Source of the DNA: Cochleicola gelatinilyticus
Lineage (GTDB): Bacteria; Bacteroidota; Bacteroidia; Flavobacteriales; Flavobacteriaceae
Direction: 5' to 3'
Length of the DNA stretch: 64,000 nucleotides
Assembly (NCBI RefSeq): GCF_001637325.1
Contig: NZ_LRXL01000045.1
Span: 310,001-374,000 of the forward strand
Each line of letters starts with the position of its first letter. Positions within the stretch are counted from its first letter, which is position 1. Shown here in pieces: positions 26,001-34,157 of the stretch. Under the pieces are notes generated by a model, which made no database searches, was not told the origin of the DNA, and worked only from the letters and a program-made list of their open reading frames with translations. A program made the position numbers and the translations under genes.

Positions 26001-26716
26001 ATAGCGAACGAGAAATGGCGAACGCATTATACCTTGCCGGATTCGATGTTAAAGACGTTCATATGACCGATCTTATCGAAGGAAGAGAAACCCTGGAAGA
26101 CATTAAGTTTATTGCTGCCGTGGGTGGGTTCTCGAACAGTGACGTTTTGGGAAGTGCAAAAGGCTGGGCAGGTGCCTTTTTATATAATGAAAAAGCAAAC
26201 AAGGCATTAAAGAATTTCTTTGCCAAAGAAGACACGCTATCTTTAGGTGTCTGTAATGGCTGTCAGTTATTTGTTGAATTGGGCATACTTACTCCAGATC
26301 ATGAAGAAAAACCAAAAATGCTCCATAACGACTCTGGTAAGTTTGAATGCTCTTTTACTTCGGTAAAAATTCAAGAGAATAACTCGGTGATGTTGTCGTC
26401 TTTGGCTGGTAGTACACTGGGAATCTGGGCAGCACACGGTGAAGGAAAATTTAGTTTCCCTAAATCTGAAAGCAATTATAATATTGTGGGTAAATATGGC
26501 CATGAAGGATTTCCTGCGAATCCAAATGGAAGCGATTTTAACACCGCAATGATGACCGATGATACCGGAAGACATTTAGTAATGATGCCCCATTTAGAAC
26601 GTTCCACTTTTCCTTGGAACTGGGCTCATTATCCAAAAAACAGTCAAAATGAAGTCTCTCCTTGGCTTGATGCTTTTGTGAATGCAAGAAAATGGCTGGA
26701 AGAAAAAGAAGCCTAA
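23039..26716 (+). CDS. purL: Phosphoribosylformylglycinamidine synthase, single-chain
   Basis: A 1225-residue large PurL. It converts FGAR plus glutamine and ATP to FGAM in purine synthesis. Visible parts: the linker and active-site motif SQANSEHCRHKIFNG, the ATP region KAETHNFPTTVEPFNGAATG, GSGGEIRDRLA, the second synthase half (DHGAGGHLNCLSELVEDTGG and GKDSLSMKQKY), and a C-terminal glutaminase domain with nucleophile Cys1072 in LGVCNGCQLFVELG and the triad His in MPHLERSTFPW. Being single-chain it needs no PurQ or PurS. It has its own promoter and terminator. Confidence 0.97.
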   Translation: MIHFFGDVKNTVFAVQTLGEISTNDIKKLVWLFGDQPKIDKSALADFFIGPRAAMVTPWSTNAVEITQNMGITGIIRIEEFKAVSEGFSDFDPMLSQKYNGLGQEIYTIGIQPEGILEIDDIAAFNAQEGLALNPEEIVYLENLATKLERKLTDSEVFGFSQANSEHCRHKIFNGTFEIDGEEMPSSLFKLIRKTSETHPNDIVSAYKDNVAFVKGPKATQFAPKTPDQPDYYETKEFDSVISIKAETHNFPTTVEPFNGAATGSGGEIRDRLAGGKGSLPLAGTAVYMTSYSRLEENRPWEKAMDAREWLYQTPLDILIKASNGASDFGNKFGQPLIAGSVLTFEHQEDNRKLGFDKVIMLAGGIGYGKADQALKDTPVKGDKIVILGGENYRIGMGGAAVSSADTGEFSSGIELNAIQRSNPEMQKRAANAIRGMVESDHNEIVSIHDHGAGGHLNCLSELVEDTGGNIDLDKLPVGDPTLSAKEIIGNESQERMGLVIGEQHLDKLKRIADRERSPMYEVGEVTGDYKFVFESKTTGAKPMDFELADMFGSSPKTVLKDRTIQRNYKSAAYEATAISEYTKQVLQLEAVGCKDWLTNKVDRCVTGRVAKQQCAGPLQLPLNNCGVMALDYNGINGVATSIGHSPISGLIDPVAGSRNSITEALTNIVWAPLENGLKSISLSANWMWPCNNEGEDARLYKAVEAVSEFAIDLGINVPTGKDSLSMKQKYKNEEVISPGTVIISAAGHCKDIKKVVEPVFQKNAGDVYYINVSQDAFKLGGSSLGQVLNTIGNDAPTVKSAEYVATVFNTLQALITQNKIAAGHDIASGGLITTLLEMCFADTQLGAQLDLSELGETDLVKILFSENCGVVIQASENASVEKMLSEKNIDFIHLGTVTESETLQLKHNTTTTNFSIPEMRDAWYKTSYLLDTNQSGDQATSRFENYKKQPLSFTFPKQFTGKLPTPESFKAPGERIKAAVLREKGSNSEREMANALYLAGFDVKDVHMTDLIEGRETLEDIKFIAAVGGFSNSDVLGSAKGWAGAFLYNEKANKALKNFFAKEDTLSLGVCNGCQLFVELGILTPDHEEKPKMLHNDSGKFECSFTSVKIQENNSVMLSSLAGSTLGIWAAHGEGKFSFPKSESNYNIVGKYGHEGFPANPNGSDFNTAMMTDDTGRHLVMMPHLERSTFPWNWAHYPKNSQNEVSPWLDAFVNARKWLEEKEA

Positions 26717-26736
26717 CTTATTGAAAGTAAAACAAC

Positions 26737-26773
26737 AAAAGGAACTTTATCTTAAGATTTAGTTCCTTTTTTT
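26737..26773 (+). terminator. Terminator after purL
   Basis: AAAAGGAACT (26737-26746) pairs with AGTTCCTTTT (26761-26770), with further T's. A second internal palindrome lies in the loop. Confidence 0.9.
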
Positions 26774-26832
26774 ATTTCTTAAAAAAATCAAAATTTTTTC
26801 CTAATTTGCAATTCTACACTAATTAGTAAACT

Positions 26833-28617
26833 ATGACCGATCCAAAACGTCTTTTTGACTTCCCATATTATCAACTCGAAAAATATCCACAAGAAAAATC
26901 TTTGGTTACCAAAGTAAATGGAACCTGGGTAGGAACTTCTACACAGGAGTATATAGATCAAGCCAATGCCATTAGCCGTGGTTTAATAAAATTAGGGGTA
27001 CAAGCCAACGATAAAGTCGCAATTATTTCGATGAATAATCGTACCGAATGGAATATTTGTGACATCGGAATTTTACAAACCGGAGCGCAAGATGTACCAA
27101 TCTATCCTACCATTTCTGAAGAAGATTACGAATATGTTTTAAATCATAGCGAAGCGATCTATTGTTTTGTCTCTTGTAAAGAAGTATTTGATAAGATTAA
27201 TAAAATACGTGCTAATGTACCATCTCTTAAAGAAGTGTATTGTTTCGACGAGATCTCTGGTTGTGCGAATTGGGACGAAGTAAAAAAACTTGGAAACGAT
27301 AACAAAGACGTACAAACCGAAGTTGACAAAAGAAAAGAAGCGGTTCACGAAGACGACCTAGCGACTTTAATATATACTTCGGGAACTACAGGAAGGCCAA
27401 AAGGTGTTATGCTTTCTCACAAAAATATTGCTAGTAACGCAAAGCATAGTGAAGGACGCTTACCCATAGAAATGGGAAAATCGAAAGCATTAAGTTTTCT
27501 GCCAGTTTGCCACATTTATGAACGTATGCTCTTATATATGTATCAGTATTGTGGAGTGAGTATTTATTTTGCTGAAAGTTTAGAAACCATTAGTGATAAC
27601 TTAAAGGAAGTACATCCTCATGTGATGTCGGCAGTACCAAGGTTGCTTGAAAAAGTGTACGATAAGATCGTTGCAAAAGGAAGTGAACTAGAAGGTGTTA
27701 AAAAGAAATTATTTTATTGGGCGGTTGAATTAGGACTGAAATGGGAACCTTACGGCCAAAATGGCTGGTGGTACGAAACCCAACTGAAGCTTGCCCGAAA
27801 ATTAATTTTTAGCAAGTGGCAAGAAGCCTTAGGTGGTGAGTTAAAAGCAATAGCATCTGGAAGTGCTGCTTTACAACCACGATTGGCTCGTGTCTTTAAT
27901 GCTGCGAATTGCCCCGTAATGGAGGGCTACGGACTTACAGAAACTTCTCCTGTAGTTAGTGTGAATGATATGAGAAATCATGGTTTTAAAATTGGAACCG
28001 TTGGAAAACCCTTACCCGACACCGAAGTTAAAATTGCTGACGATGGAGAAATACTTATAAAAGGCCCACAAGTAATGATGGGATATTACAAAGACCAAGA
28101 ACAAACGGACGAAGTATTAAAAGGAGGTTATTTCCATACAGGAGATATAGGTGTTGTAGATAGTGATGGGTTCTTAAAAATAACCGATCGTAAAAAATCT
28201 ATGTTTAAAACTAGTGGAGGAAAGTATGTAGCTCCGCAACTTATAGAGAATGCGATGAAACAATCACAATTCATCGAACAGATATTAGTGGTTGGTGAAG
28301 GAGAGAAAATGCCTGCTGCATTAATTCAACCAGCATGGGAGTTTATTGAAAATTGGGCTCAGAAAAAAGGATTAGACATTTCGAAAGATCCGAAAGAGGC
28401 TATTAAAGATGAGCGTTTAATTGCTCGTATTCAAAAAGAAGTTGATACTCATAACGAACGCTTTGGTAAATGGGAGAAAGTTAAAAAGTTCGAACTTACT
28501 CCAGATGTGTGGAGCATAGAAGGTGGACAACTTACCCCTACCATGAAAGCTAAGCGAAAAGTGATTAAAGAAATGTACAAAGATCTATACGAGCGTATAT
28601 ACGATCGAGCATCATAA
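26833..28617 (+). CDS. Long-chain fatty-acid--CoA ligase (AMP-forming)
   Basis: A 594-residue adenylate-forming enzyme that activates fatty acids through an acyl-AMP intermediate. Motifs: the P-loop-like TSGTTGRPKGVMLS starting at residue 182, the HIYERMLLYMY linker region, GYGLTETSPVVSVND (A4/A5), the hinge region GYFHTGDIGVVDSDGFLKITDRKKSMFKTSGGKYVAP, and a C-terminal domain. The GYGLTE and TDRKK wording fits long-chain ligases of the FAA1/FadD-15 group. It probably feeds the nearby beta-oxidation operon (29.9-36 kb), though it is transcribed separately and followed by its own terminator. Confidence 0.93.
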   Translation: MTDPKRLFDFPYYQLEKYPQEKSLVTKVNGTWVGTSTQEYIDQANAISRGLIKLGVQANDKVAIISMNNRTEWNICDIGILQTGAQDVPIYPTISEEDYEYVLNHSEAIYCFVSCKEVFDKINKIRANVPSLKEVYCFDEISGCANWDEVKKLGNDNKDVQTEVDKRKEAVHEDDLATLIYTSGTTGRPKGVMLSHKNIASNAKHSEGRLPIEMGKSKALSFLPVCHIYERMLLYMYQYCGVSIYFAESLETISDNLKEVHPHVMSAVPRLLEKVYDKIVAKGSELEGVKKKLFYWAVELGLKWEPYGQNGWWYETQLKLARKLIFSKWQEALGGELKAIASGSAALQPRLARVFNAANCPVMEGYGLTETSPVVSVNDMRNHGFKIGTVGKPLPDTEVKIADDGEILIKGPQVMMGYYKDQEQTDEVLKGGYFHTGDIGVVDSDGFLKITDRKKSMFKTSGGKYVAPQLIENAMKQSQFIEQILVVGEGEKMPAALIQPAWEFIENWAQKKGLDISKDPKEAIKDERLIARIQKEVDTHNERFGKWEKVKKFELTPDVWSIEGGQLTPTMKAKRKVIKEMYKDLYERIYDRAS

Positions 28618-28621
28618 ATAT

Positions 28622-28654
28622 AAAAAAAGAGCAACGAGAGTTGCTCTTTTTTTT
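28622..28654 (+). terminator. Terminator after the acyl-CoA ligase
   Basis: AAAAGAGCAAC (28625-28635), loop GAGA, GTTGCTCTTTT (28640-28650), with flanking A and T runs, so it can work in both directions. Confidence 0.93.
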
Positions 28655-28833
28655 ATCTACTAAATAAGGAGCTTCTCTAACAAAAAATGTTTTTTAATAC
28701 CTATCTTTTATAATATAATATATCGCTCATCGAAATTCACAACTCATAGAAGCTTAACAAAATTACAACATCTCGACTGTAAGATTTTTAGTTATTTTCA
28801 GACCAATTCTTTGTATAAAAAATTCAGAGAATT

Positions 28834-29811
28834 ATGAAAATCTTAAATAATATACTCCCCTTCCTCTTTTGCTTTAGCGTGCTTACAGCGTTTGCACAAG
28901 AACGAACCAATGCTAAAAATCAAGATGAAGAATTAGGGAAAGTAAGTTGGTATCGTGATTTTGATACGGCAATAGCTCTTTCAGAAAAAAATAATAAACC
29001 GATACTTATTTTGTTTCAAGAAGTACCAGGTTGTGCGACCTGTCGTAACTACGGTCACAATGTCTTGAGCAGCCCATTAATGACCGAAGCCATTCAGAAT
29101 GAATTTATTCCATTAGCGATTTTTAATAACAAAGGTGGTAATGATAGAAAAATCCTTCAAAAATATAAAGAGCCTAGTTGGAACAATCCTGTGGTTCGTA
29201 TTGTAAATTCTAAGGGTGATAATTTAGTTGCTCGGGTGGCTAGCGATTACTCCGCCAAGGGACTTTATGATGCCATGGTGAAATCGCTTCAAATCTCAGG
29301 ACAGGAAATTCCCGAATACATGAAGTTACTCGGAAAAGAGCTTTCAGTAAATAATACTTCAGAAGTAAAAGAAAATTATTACAGTATGTATTGCTTTTGG
29401 ACTGGAGAAAAACAACTGGGTAACAACGAAGGTGTACTCAACACAGAAGCCGGCTTTATGAAAGGCCGTGAAGTGGTAAAGGTGACTTATGTTCCAGAGA
29501 TTATTAGTGATGAAACGTTGACAAGTTTTGCCAAGCAAAATAGAATGACTCCTATCACGAAAGATGATTCGTATCGCCATTCAGACAAAGATGAAGACTA
29601 TTACTTGCAACATTCCGACTATAAATACCTTCCATTAAGCAAAATTCAACGCACTAAAATTAATTCAGCATTAGGAAACAGAGAGTCGGCTGAAAAATAT
29701 TTAAGTCCGATGCAGTGTAAATGGCTTTCAGAATTAAAAAAAAGTAAGAAATCTTCAGTACTTTTTAATCAAAATTTTAAAACTTCTTGGGAAGAATTAG
29801 CTTCTAAATAA
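28834..29811 (+). CDS. Exported VPGCxxC thioredoxin-like protein fused to an MsrA-like domain
   Basis: A 325-residue protein with a Sec signal (residues 1-21). Residues about 40-160 form a thioredoxin-like domain with VPGCATC (C67, C70) in place of WCxxC. Residues about 180-300 resemble methionine sulfoxide reductase A: MYCFWTGEKQL (compare GCFWG; Cys187 at the catalytic position), GVLNTEAGFMKGREVVKVTY and VPEIISDETLTSF. As I recall, a 'VPGUxxT' thioredoxin-like (seleno)protein family exists; here selenocysteine is replaced by Cys. The plausible role is thiol-dependent repair of oxidised Met or another envelope redox step. Domain reading is firm, function inferred. Confidence 0.8.
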   Translation: MKILNNILPFLFCFSVLTAFAQERTNAKNQDEELGKVSWYRDFDTAIALSEKNNKPILILFQEVPGCATCRNYGHNVLSSPLMTEAIQNEFIPLAIFNNKGGNDRKILQKYKEPSWNNPVVRIVNSKGDNLVARVASDYSAKGLYDAMVKSLQISGQEIPEYMKLLGKELSVNNTSEVKENYYSMYCFWTGEKQLGNNEGVLNTEAGFMKGREVVKVTYVPEIISDETLTSFAKQNRMTPITKDDSYRHSDKDEDYYLQHSDYKYLPLSKIQRTKINSALGNRESAEKYLSPMQCKWLSELKKSKKSSVLFNQNFKTSWEELASK

Positions 29812-29895
29812 ATATAGATCTTTTATAATAAGATTGTTCCTATACTAGAATGGATAATTTTTATAAATATATTATGCACGCATAGTAAATTTTAG

Positions 29896-29903
29896 TATCT
29901 TTG
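29896..29903 (+). promoter_or_regulatory. -7 box of the beta-oxidation operon
   Basis: TATCTTTG, 17 bp upstream of ATG 29921. Transcription would start near 29910, after the in-frame ATG at 29906, which argues for 29921 as the marR start and a very short leader. Confidence 0.6.
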
Positions 29904-29920
29904 GGATGCAATATTTTTAT

Positions 29921-30370
29921 ATGAAAGAAAAAACGATTGATTATATTCTTCGTTCAACTTGGATGTCTGTACAGAAATTGTACAATGAGGAAGCTGGAAA
30001 AAAAGGCAGTACTATGGCCACAGGATTTGCTTTAATAAGTATAGATCCTGAAGAAGGTACGCCCTCTACGGCTTTAGGGCCTAAGATGGGGATGGAGGCT
30101 ACTAGTCTTTCGCGTACACTTAAAACGATGGAAGAAAAAGGGTTGATCGAACGCAAGCCAAATCCGTTAGACGGTCGTGGAGTTCTTATACACCTTACTC
30201 CTTTCGGTGTTGAAATGCGTGAATTTTCTAAACATGTTGTATTGCAATTCGATGAAGTTGTAAAAGAAAGTATCTCTAAAGAAGATCTACAAACTTTTAA
30301 AAAAGTAGCACATACTATTTTAGAACTCATTAATAATAAAAAGATTTATACTTCCAAAAAAATAGCATAA
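29921..30370 (+). CDS. MarR-family regulator of the beta-oxidation operon
   Basis: About 149 residues from ATG 29921 (MKEKTIDYILRST). The winged-helix core runs from residues about 45-110: PKMGMEATSLSRTLKTMEEKGLIERKPNPLDGRGVLIHLTP shows the recognition helix and the wing with its DxRG motif. It acts as a dimer, usually a repressor released by a ligand. It is first in the operon with a 1-bp gap to the fadB-like gene, so autoregulation with an acyl-CoA or fatty acid as ligand is likely but inferred from position. Confidence 0.92.
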   Translation: MKEKTIDYILRSTWMSVQKLYNEEAGKKGSTMATGFALISIDPEEGTPSTALGPKMGMEATSLSRTLKTMEEKGLIERKPNPLDGRGVLIHLTPFGVEMREFSKHVVLQFDEVVKESISKEDLQTFKKVAHTILELINNKKIYTSKKIA

Positions 30371-30371
30371 T

Positions 30372-32780
30372 ATGTCAAAAAGAAGAATTAATAAAGTAGC
30401 CGTAATTGGTTCAGGAATTATGGGAAGCGGTATTGCTTGCCATTTTGCCAATATTGGAGTCGAAGTTCTATTGCTAGACATCGTACCTCGAGAATTAACC
30501 GATAAAGAAAAAGCAAAAGGTCTTACTTTGGAAGACAAGGTAGTTCGCGACCGTTTAGTAAACGATGCACTTACTGCTTCAATCAAATCTAAGCCAGCTC
30601 CATTATATCATACAGATTTCGCCAATCGAATTACGACTGGAAATATGGAAGATGACATCGCCAAAGTAAAAGATGTAGACTGGATCATAGAAGTAGTTGT
30701 AGAGCGATTAGACATAAAACAACAGGTTTTTGAAAATCTAGAAAAACACAGAACTCCCGGAACACTTATTACTTCAAACACCTCGGGAATTCCTATTCAC
30801 TTTATGAGTGAAGGAAGAAGTGAAGACTTTCAGAAGCATTTCTGCGGAACGCACTTTTTTAACCCACCCCGTTATTTACAATTATTTGAAATCATTCCAG
30901 GACCTAAAACGTCTCAAGAAGTGCTTGATTTCTTAAATGGATATGGAGAAAAATTCTTAGGAAAAACTTCTGTAGTAGCTAAAGACACTCCTGCTTTTAT
31001 TGGAAACCGTATTGGTATCTTCGGAATTCAGAGTCTGTTTCACCAAGTAAAAGAAATGGGACTTACGGTTGAAGAAGTAGATAAATTAACTGGTCCCGTA
31101 ATAGGGCGTCCTAAATCTGCTACCTTTAGAACAGTAGATGTAGTTGGGCTTGATACCTTAGTACATGTAGCAAACGGAATACATAAAAATGTTCCAGAAG
31201 ATGAAGAACACGATATTTTCGAACTTCCAGATTTCATCAATACCATGATGGAAAACAAATGGTTGGGAAGTAAAAGTGGACAAGGATTTTATAAAAAAGT
31301 TAAAAACGACGACGGTAAAAGCGAGATCTTAGGTCTAGACCTAGGCACTATGGAATACCGAAAAGGTAAAAAAGCCTCATTTGCTACCCTTGAACTCACA
31401 AAGTCGATCGATACTGTTACCGATCGTTTCCCTGTTTTAGTTAAAGGAAAAGATAAAGCAGGAGAGTTCTACCGAAAAAACTTTGGTGGCATGTTTGCGT
31501 ATGTCTCTAATCGAATTCCGGAAATAACAGATGAATTATATAAGATAGACGATGCCATGAAGGCCGGTTTTGGTTGGGAAAATGGCCCATTTGAAATTTG
31601 GGATGCGGTAGGTGTAAAAAAAGGAATCGAACTAATTAAAGCACTAGATAAAGAACCAGCTGCTTGGGTACAAGAAATGCTAGATGCTGGAGTAGAATCT
31701 TTCTATACAGTTAAAGACGGTGCTACGTATTATTATGATATTCCTCAGAAAAAACATGTAAAAATTCCAGGACAGGATGCCTTTATTATCTTAGATAATA
31801 TCCGTAAATCTTCTGAAGTATTTAAAAACAGTGGCGTTGTCGTTGAAGATCTTGGGGATGGTATTTTAAATGTTGAATTTCAAAGTAAAATGAATAGTAT
31901 TGGCGGAGATGTCTTGGCTGGTCTAAACAAAGCAATCGATATTGCTGAAAAAGATTTCGACGGATTGGTTGTTGCCAATCAAGGGAAAAATTTCTCTGTT
32001 GGTGCCAATATCGGAATGATTTTTATGATGGCAGCCGAACAAGAATATGATGAATTGAACGCGGCTGTTAAATATTTTCAAGACACCTGTATGCGATTGC
32101 GTTACTCATCTATCCCTACAGTAGTTGCACCTCACGGAATGACCTTAGGTGGTGGATGTGAAATGACCCTACATGCCGACAGAGTAGTTGCTGCTGCAGA
32201 AAGTTACATTGGATTGGTTGAATTTGGTGTTGGAGTTATACCTGGTGGTGGAGGCTCTAAAGAAATGGCGTTACGTGCGAGTGATTCTTTTAAACAAGAT
32301 GATGTACAATTAAACCGTTTACGCCAGCACTTCTTAACTGTAGCTATGGCGAAAGTATCAACATCGGCTCACGAAGCTTACGATCTTGATATTCTGAAAC
32401 ATGGAAAAGATATTGTTGTTGTAAACCCTGCCAGACAAATTGCTACAGCCAAAGCTGTCGCGAGACAAATGGCCGATATTGGTTATACAAAACCTCCAAA
32501 ACGCGAAGATGTTCTCGTACTAGGAAAACAAGCATTGGGTATGTTCTATGTAGGTACCGATAGTATGGAAGCGAGTAAATACATTAGTGAGCATGATCAG
32601 AAAATTGCAGACAAACTGGCGTATGTAATGGCTGGAGGTGATCTATCTGAACCGACCAAAGTAAGTGAACAGTACTTGCTAGATCTGGAAAGAGAAGCAT
32701 TTTTGAGCCTAACAGGTGAAAGAAAAACCCTGGAACGATTACAGCATATGATTCAAAAAGGAAAACCACTTAGAAATTAA
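30372..32780 (+). CDS. 3-hydroxyacyl-CoA dehydrogenase / enoyl-CoA hydratase
   Basis: An 802-residue bifunctional beta-oxidation enzyme. The dehydrogenase comes first: NAD-binding GSGIMGSGIACHFANIGVEV at residues about 12-31, FCGTHFFNPPRYLQLFEIIPG, then two helical C-terminal dehydrogenase domains. The hydratase-like domain is at about 500-700 (NFSVGANIGMIFMMAAEQE, GMTLGGGCEMTLHADRVVAAAESYIGLVEFGVGVIPGGGGSKEMALRA), giving the oxyanion hole and active-site Glu. The dehydrogenase-first order is the FadN-like layout of Bacillus and Bacteroidota, opposite to E. coli FadB. It would hydrate 2-enoyl-CoA and oxidise the 3-hydroxyacyl-CoA. Confidence 0.94.
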   Translation: MSKRRINKVAVIGSGIMGSGIACHFANIGVEVLLLDIVPRELTDKEKAKGLTLEDKVVRDRLVNDALTASIKSKPAPLYHTDFANRITTGNMEDDIAKVKDVDWIIEVVVERLDIKQQVFENLEKHRTPGTLITSNTSGIPIHFMSEGRSEDFQKHFCGTHFFNPPRYLQLFEIIPGPKTSQEVLDFLNGYGEKFLGKTSVVAKDTPAFIGNRIGIFGIQSLFHQVKEMGLTVEEVDKLTGPVIGRPKSATFRTVDVVGLDTLVHVANGIHKNVPEDEEHDIFELPDFINTMMENKWLGSKSGQGFYKKVKNDDGKSEILGLDLGTMEYRKGKKASFATLELTKSIDTVTDRFPVLVKGKDKAGEFYRKNFGGMFAYVSNRIPEITDELYKIDDAMKAGFGWENGPFEIWDAVGVKKGIELIKALDKEPAAWVQEMLDAGVESFYTVKDGATYYYDIPQKKHVKIPGQDAFIILDNIRKSSEVFKNSGVVVEDLGDGILNVEFQSKMNSIGGDVLAGLNKAIDIAEKDFDGLVVANQGKNFSVGANIGMIFMMAAEQEYDELNAAVKYFQDTCMRLRYSSIPTVVAPHGMTLGGGCEMTLHADRVVAAAESYIGLVEFGVGVIPGGGGSKEMALRASDSFKQDDVQLNRLRQHFLTVAMAKVSTSAHEAYDLDILKHGKDIVVVNPARQIATAKAVARQMADIGYTKPPKREDVLVLGKQALGMFYVGTDSMEASKYISEHDQKIADKLAYVMAGGDLSEPTKVSEQYLLDLEREAFLSLTGERKTLERLQHMIQKGKPLRN

Positions 32781-32868
32781 AATTTCTGCTATATGCCTTA
32801 AGCTTTGCGCTAAGGCCAAAATATAAATTCGCTTCAAGCCAAGAGCTTAAAGCCTAAAGCAAAAAAAT

Positions 32869-34059
32869 ATGAAAACAGCATATATAGTTAAAGCATACCG
32901 TACCGCAGTTGGAAAAGCACCCAGAGGTGTATTCCGCTTTAAAAGAGCCGATGATCTTGCCGCAGAAACCATTCAGTATATGATGAAGGAACTTCCTGGT
33001 TTAGATCCAAAACGCATCGATGATGTTATTGTAGGTAACGCAATGCCAGAGGGCTCACAAGGATTAAACGTAGGTCGATTAATCTCTTTAATGGGATTAG
33101 ATATCGTTGATGTACCTGGAATGACAGTAAATCGATTTTGTTCGTCAGGGGTAGAAACCATTGCTATCGCAGCTGCTAAAATTCAGTCGGGAATGGCTAA
33201 TTGTATTATCGCCGGTGGTGCAGAAAGCATGAGCTCTGTTCCTATGTCGGGTTACAAACCAGAATTAAATTATGACGTGGTTAAAAATGGTCATGAAGAA
33301 TATTATTGGGGAATGGGAAATACGGCAGAAGCGGTTGCTAATCAATTCAATGTATCCCGAGAAGATCAAGATGAGTTTGCTTACAATAGCCATATGAAAG
33401 CCCTAAAAGCATTAGAAGAAAATCGTTTTCAAGATCAGATTGTTCCAATTGATGTTGAACAAACCTATGTGGATGAAAATGGAAAAAAAGCTACAAAAAA
33501 ATATACTGTAAATAAAGACGAAGGTCCTCGAAAAGGAACGAGCAAAGAAGCTCTGGCCAAATTACGTCCAGTATTTGCAGAAGGAGGTAGTGTTACTGCT
33601 GGTAATTCCTCGCAGATGAGTGATGGAGCTGCCTTTGTAATGGTAATGAGTGAAGAGATGGTTAAAGAACTAAATCTTGAACCTATCGCACGAATGGTAA
33701 ATTATGCAGCGATGGGAGTTGAGCCAAGAATCATGGGAATTGGTCCTGTAAAAGCAATTCCAAAAGCGTTAGAAAATGCTGGACTAAATCAAGATGACAT
33801 AAGTCTTATAGAATTAAATGAAGCATTTGCTTCTCAAAGTTTGGCAGTAGTTCGCGAACTTGGCTTAGATAAAGACATTGTAAACGTAAATGGAGGGGCC
33901 ATCGCTTTAGGACATCCTCTAGGCTGTACGGGTGCAAAACTTTCAGTACAACTATTCGATGAAATGCGTAAACGAGATATGAAAGGAAAATACGGAATGG
34001 TAACCATGTGCGTAGGTACTGGACAAGGAGCCGCGGGAATTTTCGAATTTTTAAACTAA
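32869..34059 (+). CDS. Acetyl-CoA C-acyltransferase (3-ketoacyl-CoA thiolase)
   Basis: A 396-residue thiolase that cleaves 3-ketoacyl-CoA to acetyl-CoA and a chain shortened by two carbons. Catalytic residues: Cys91 in [15 protein letters not shown], His in [16 protein letters not shown], and the second Cys in [15 protein letters not shown]. The sequence ends right after this motif, as usual. It follows the fadB-like gene by 88 bp, which contain an inverted repeat (GCCTTA...TAAGGC at about 32795-32816), and precedes the acyl-CoA dehydrogenase gene, completing the classic set. Confidence 0.95.
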   Translation: MKTAYIVKAYRTAVGKAPRGVFRFKRADDLAAETIQYMMKELPGLDPKRIDDVIVGNAMPEGSQGLNVGRLISLMGLDIVDVPGMTVNRFCSSGVETIAIAAAKIQSGMANCIIAGGAESMSSVPMSGYKPELNYDVVKNGHEEYYWGMGNTAEAVANQFNVSREDQDEFAYNSHMKALKALEENRFQDQIVPIDVEQTYVDENGKKATKKYTVNKDEGPRKGTSKEALAKLRPVFAEGGSVTAGNSSQMSDGAAFVMVMSEEMVKELNLEPIARMVNYAAMGVEPRIMGIGPVKAIPKALENAGLNQDDISLIELNEAFASQSLAVVRELGLDKDIVNVNGGAIALGHPLGCTGAKLSVQLFDEMRKRDMKGKYGMVTMCVGTGQGAAGIFEFLN

Positions 34060-34157
34060 TAATCCGTTGAATATCCTTTTGGATGTAAAAAAATAAATAA
34101 TCACAGAGCAGCGAATACTTCTCTATTCCAGACTCTTTAATCTATACTTTAAGTAAC

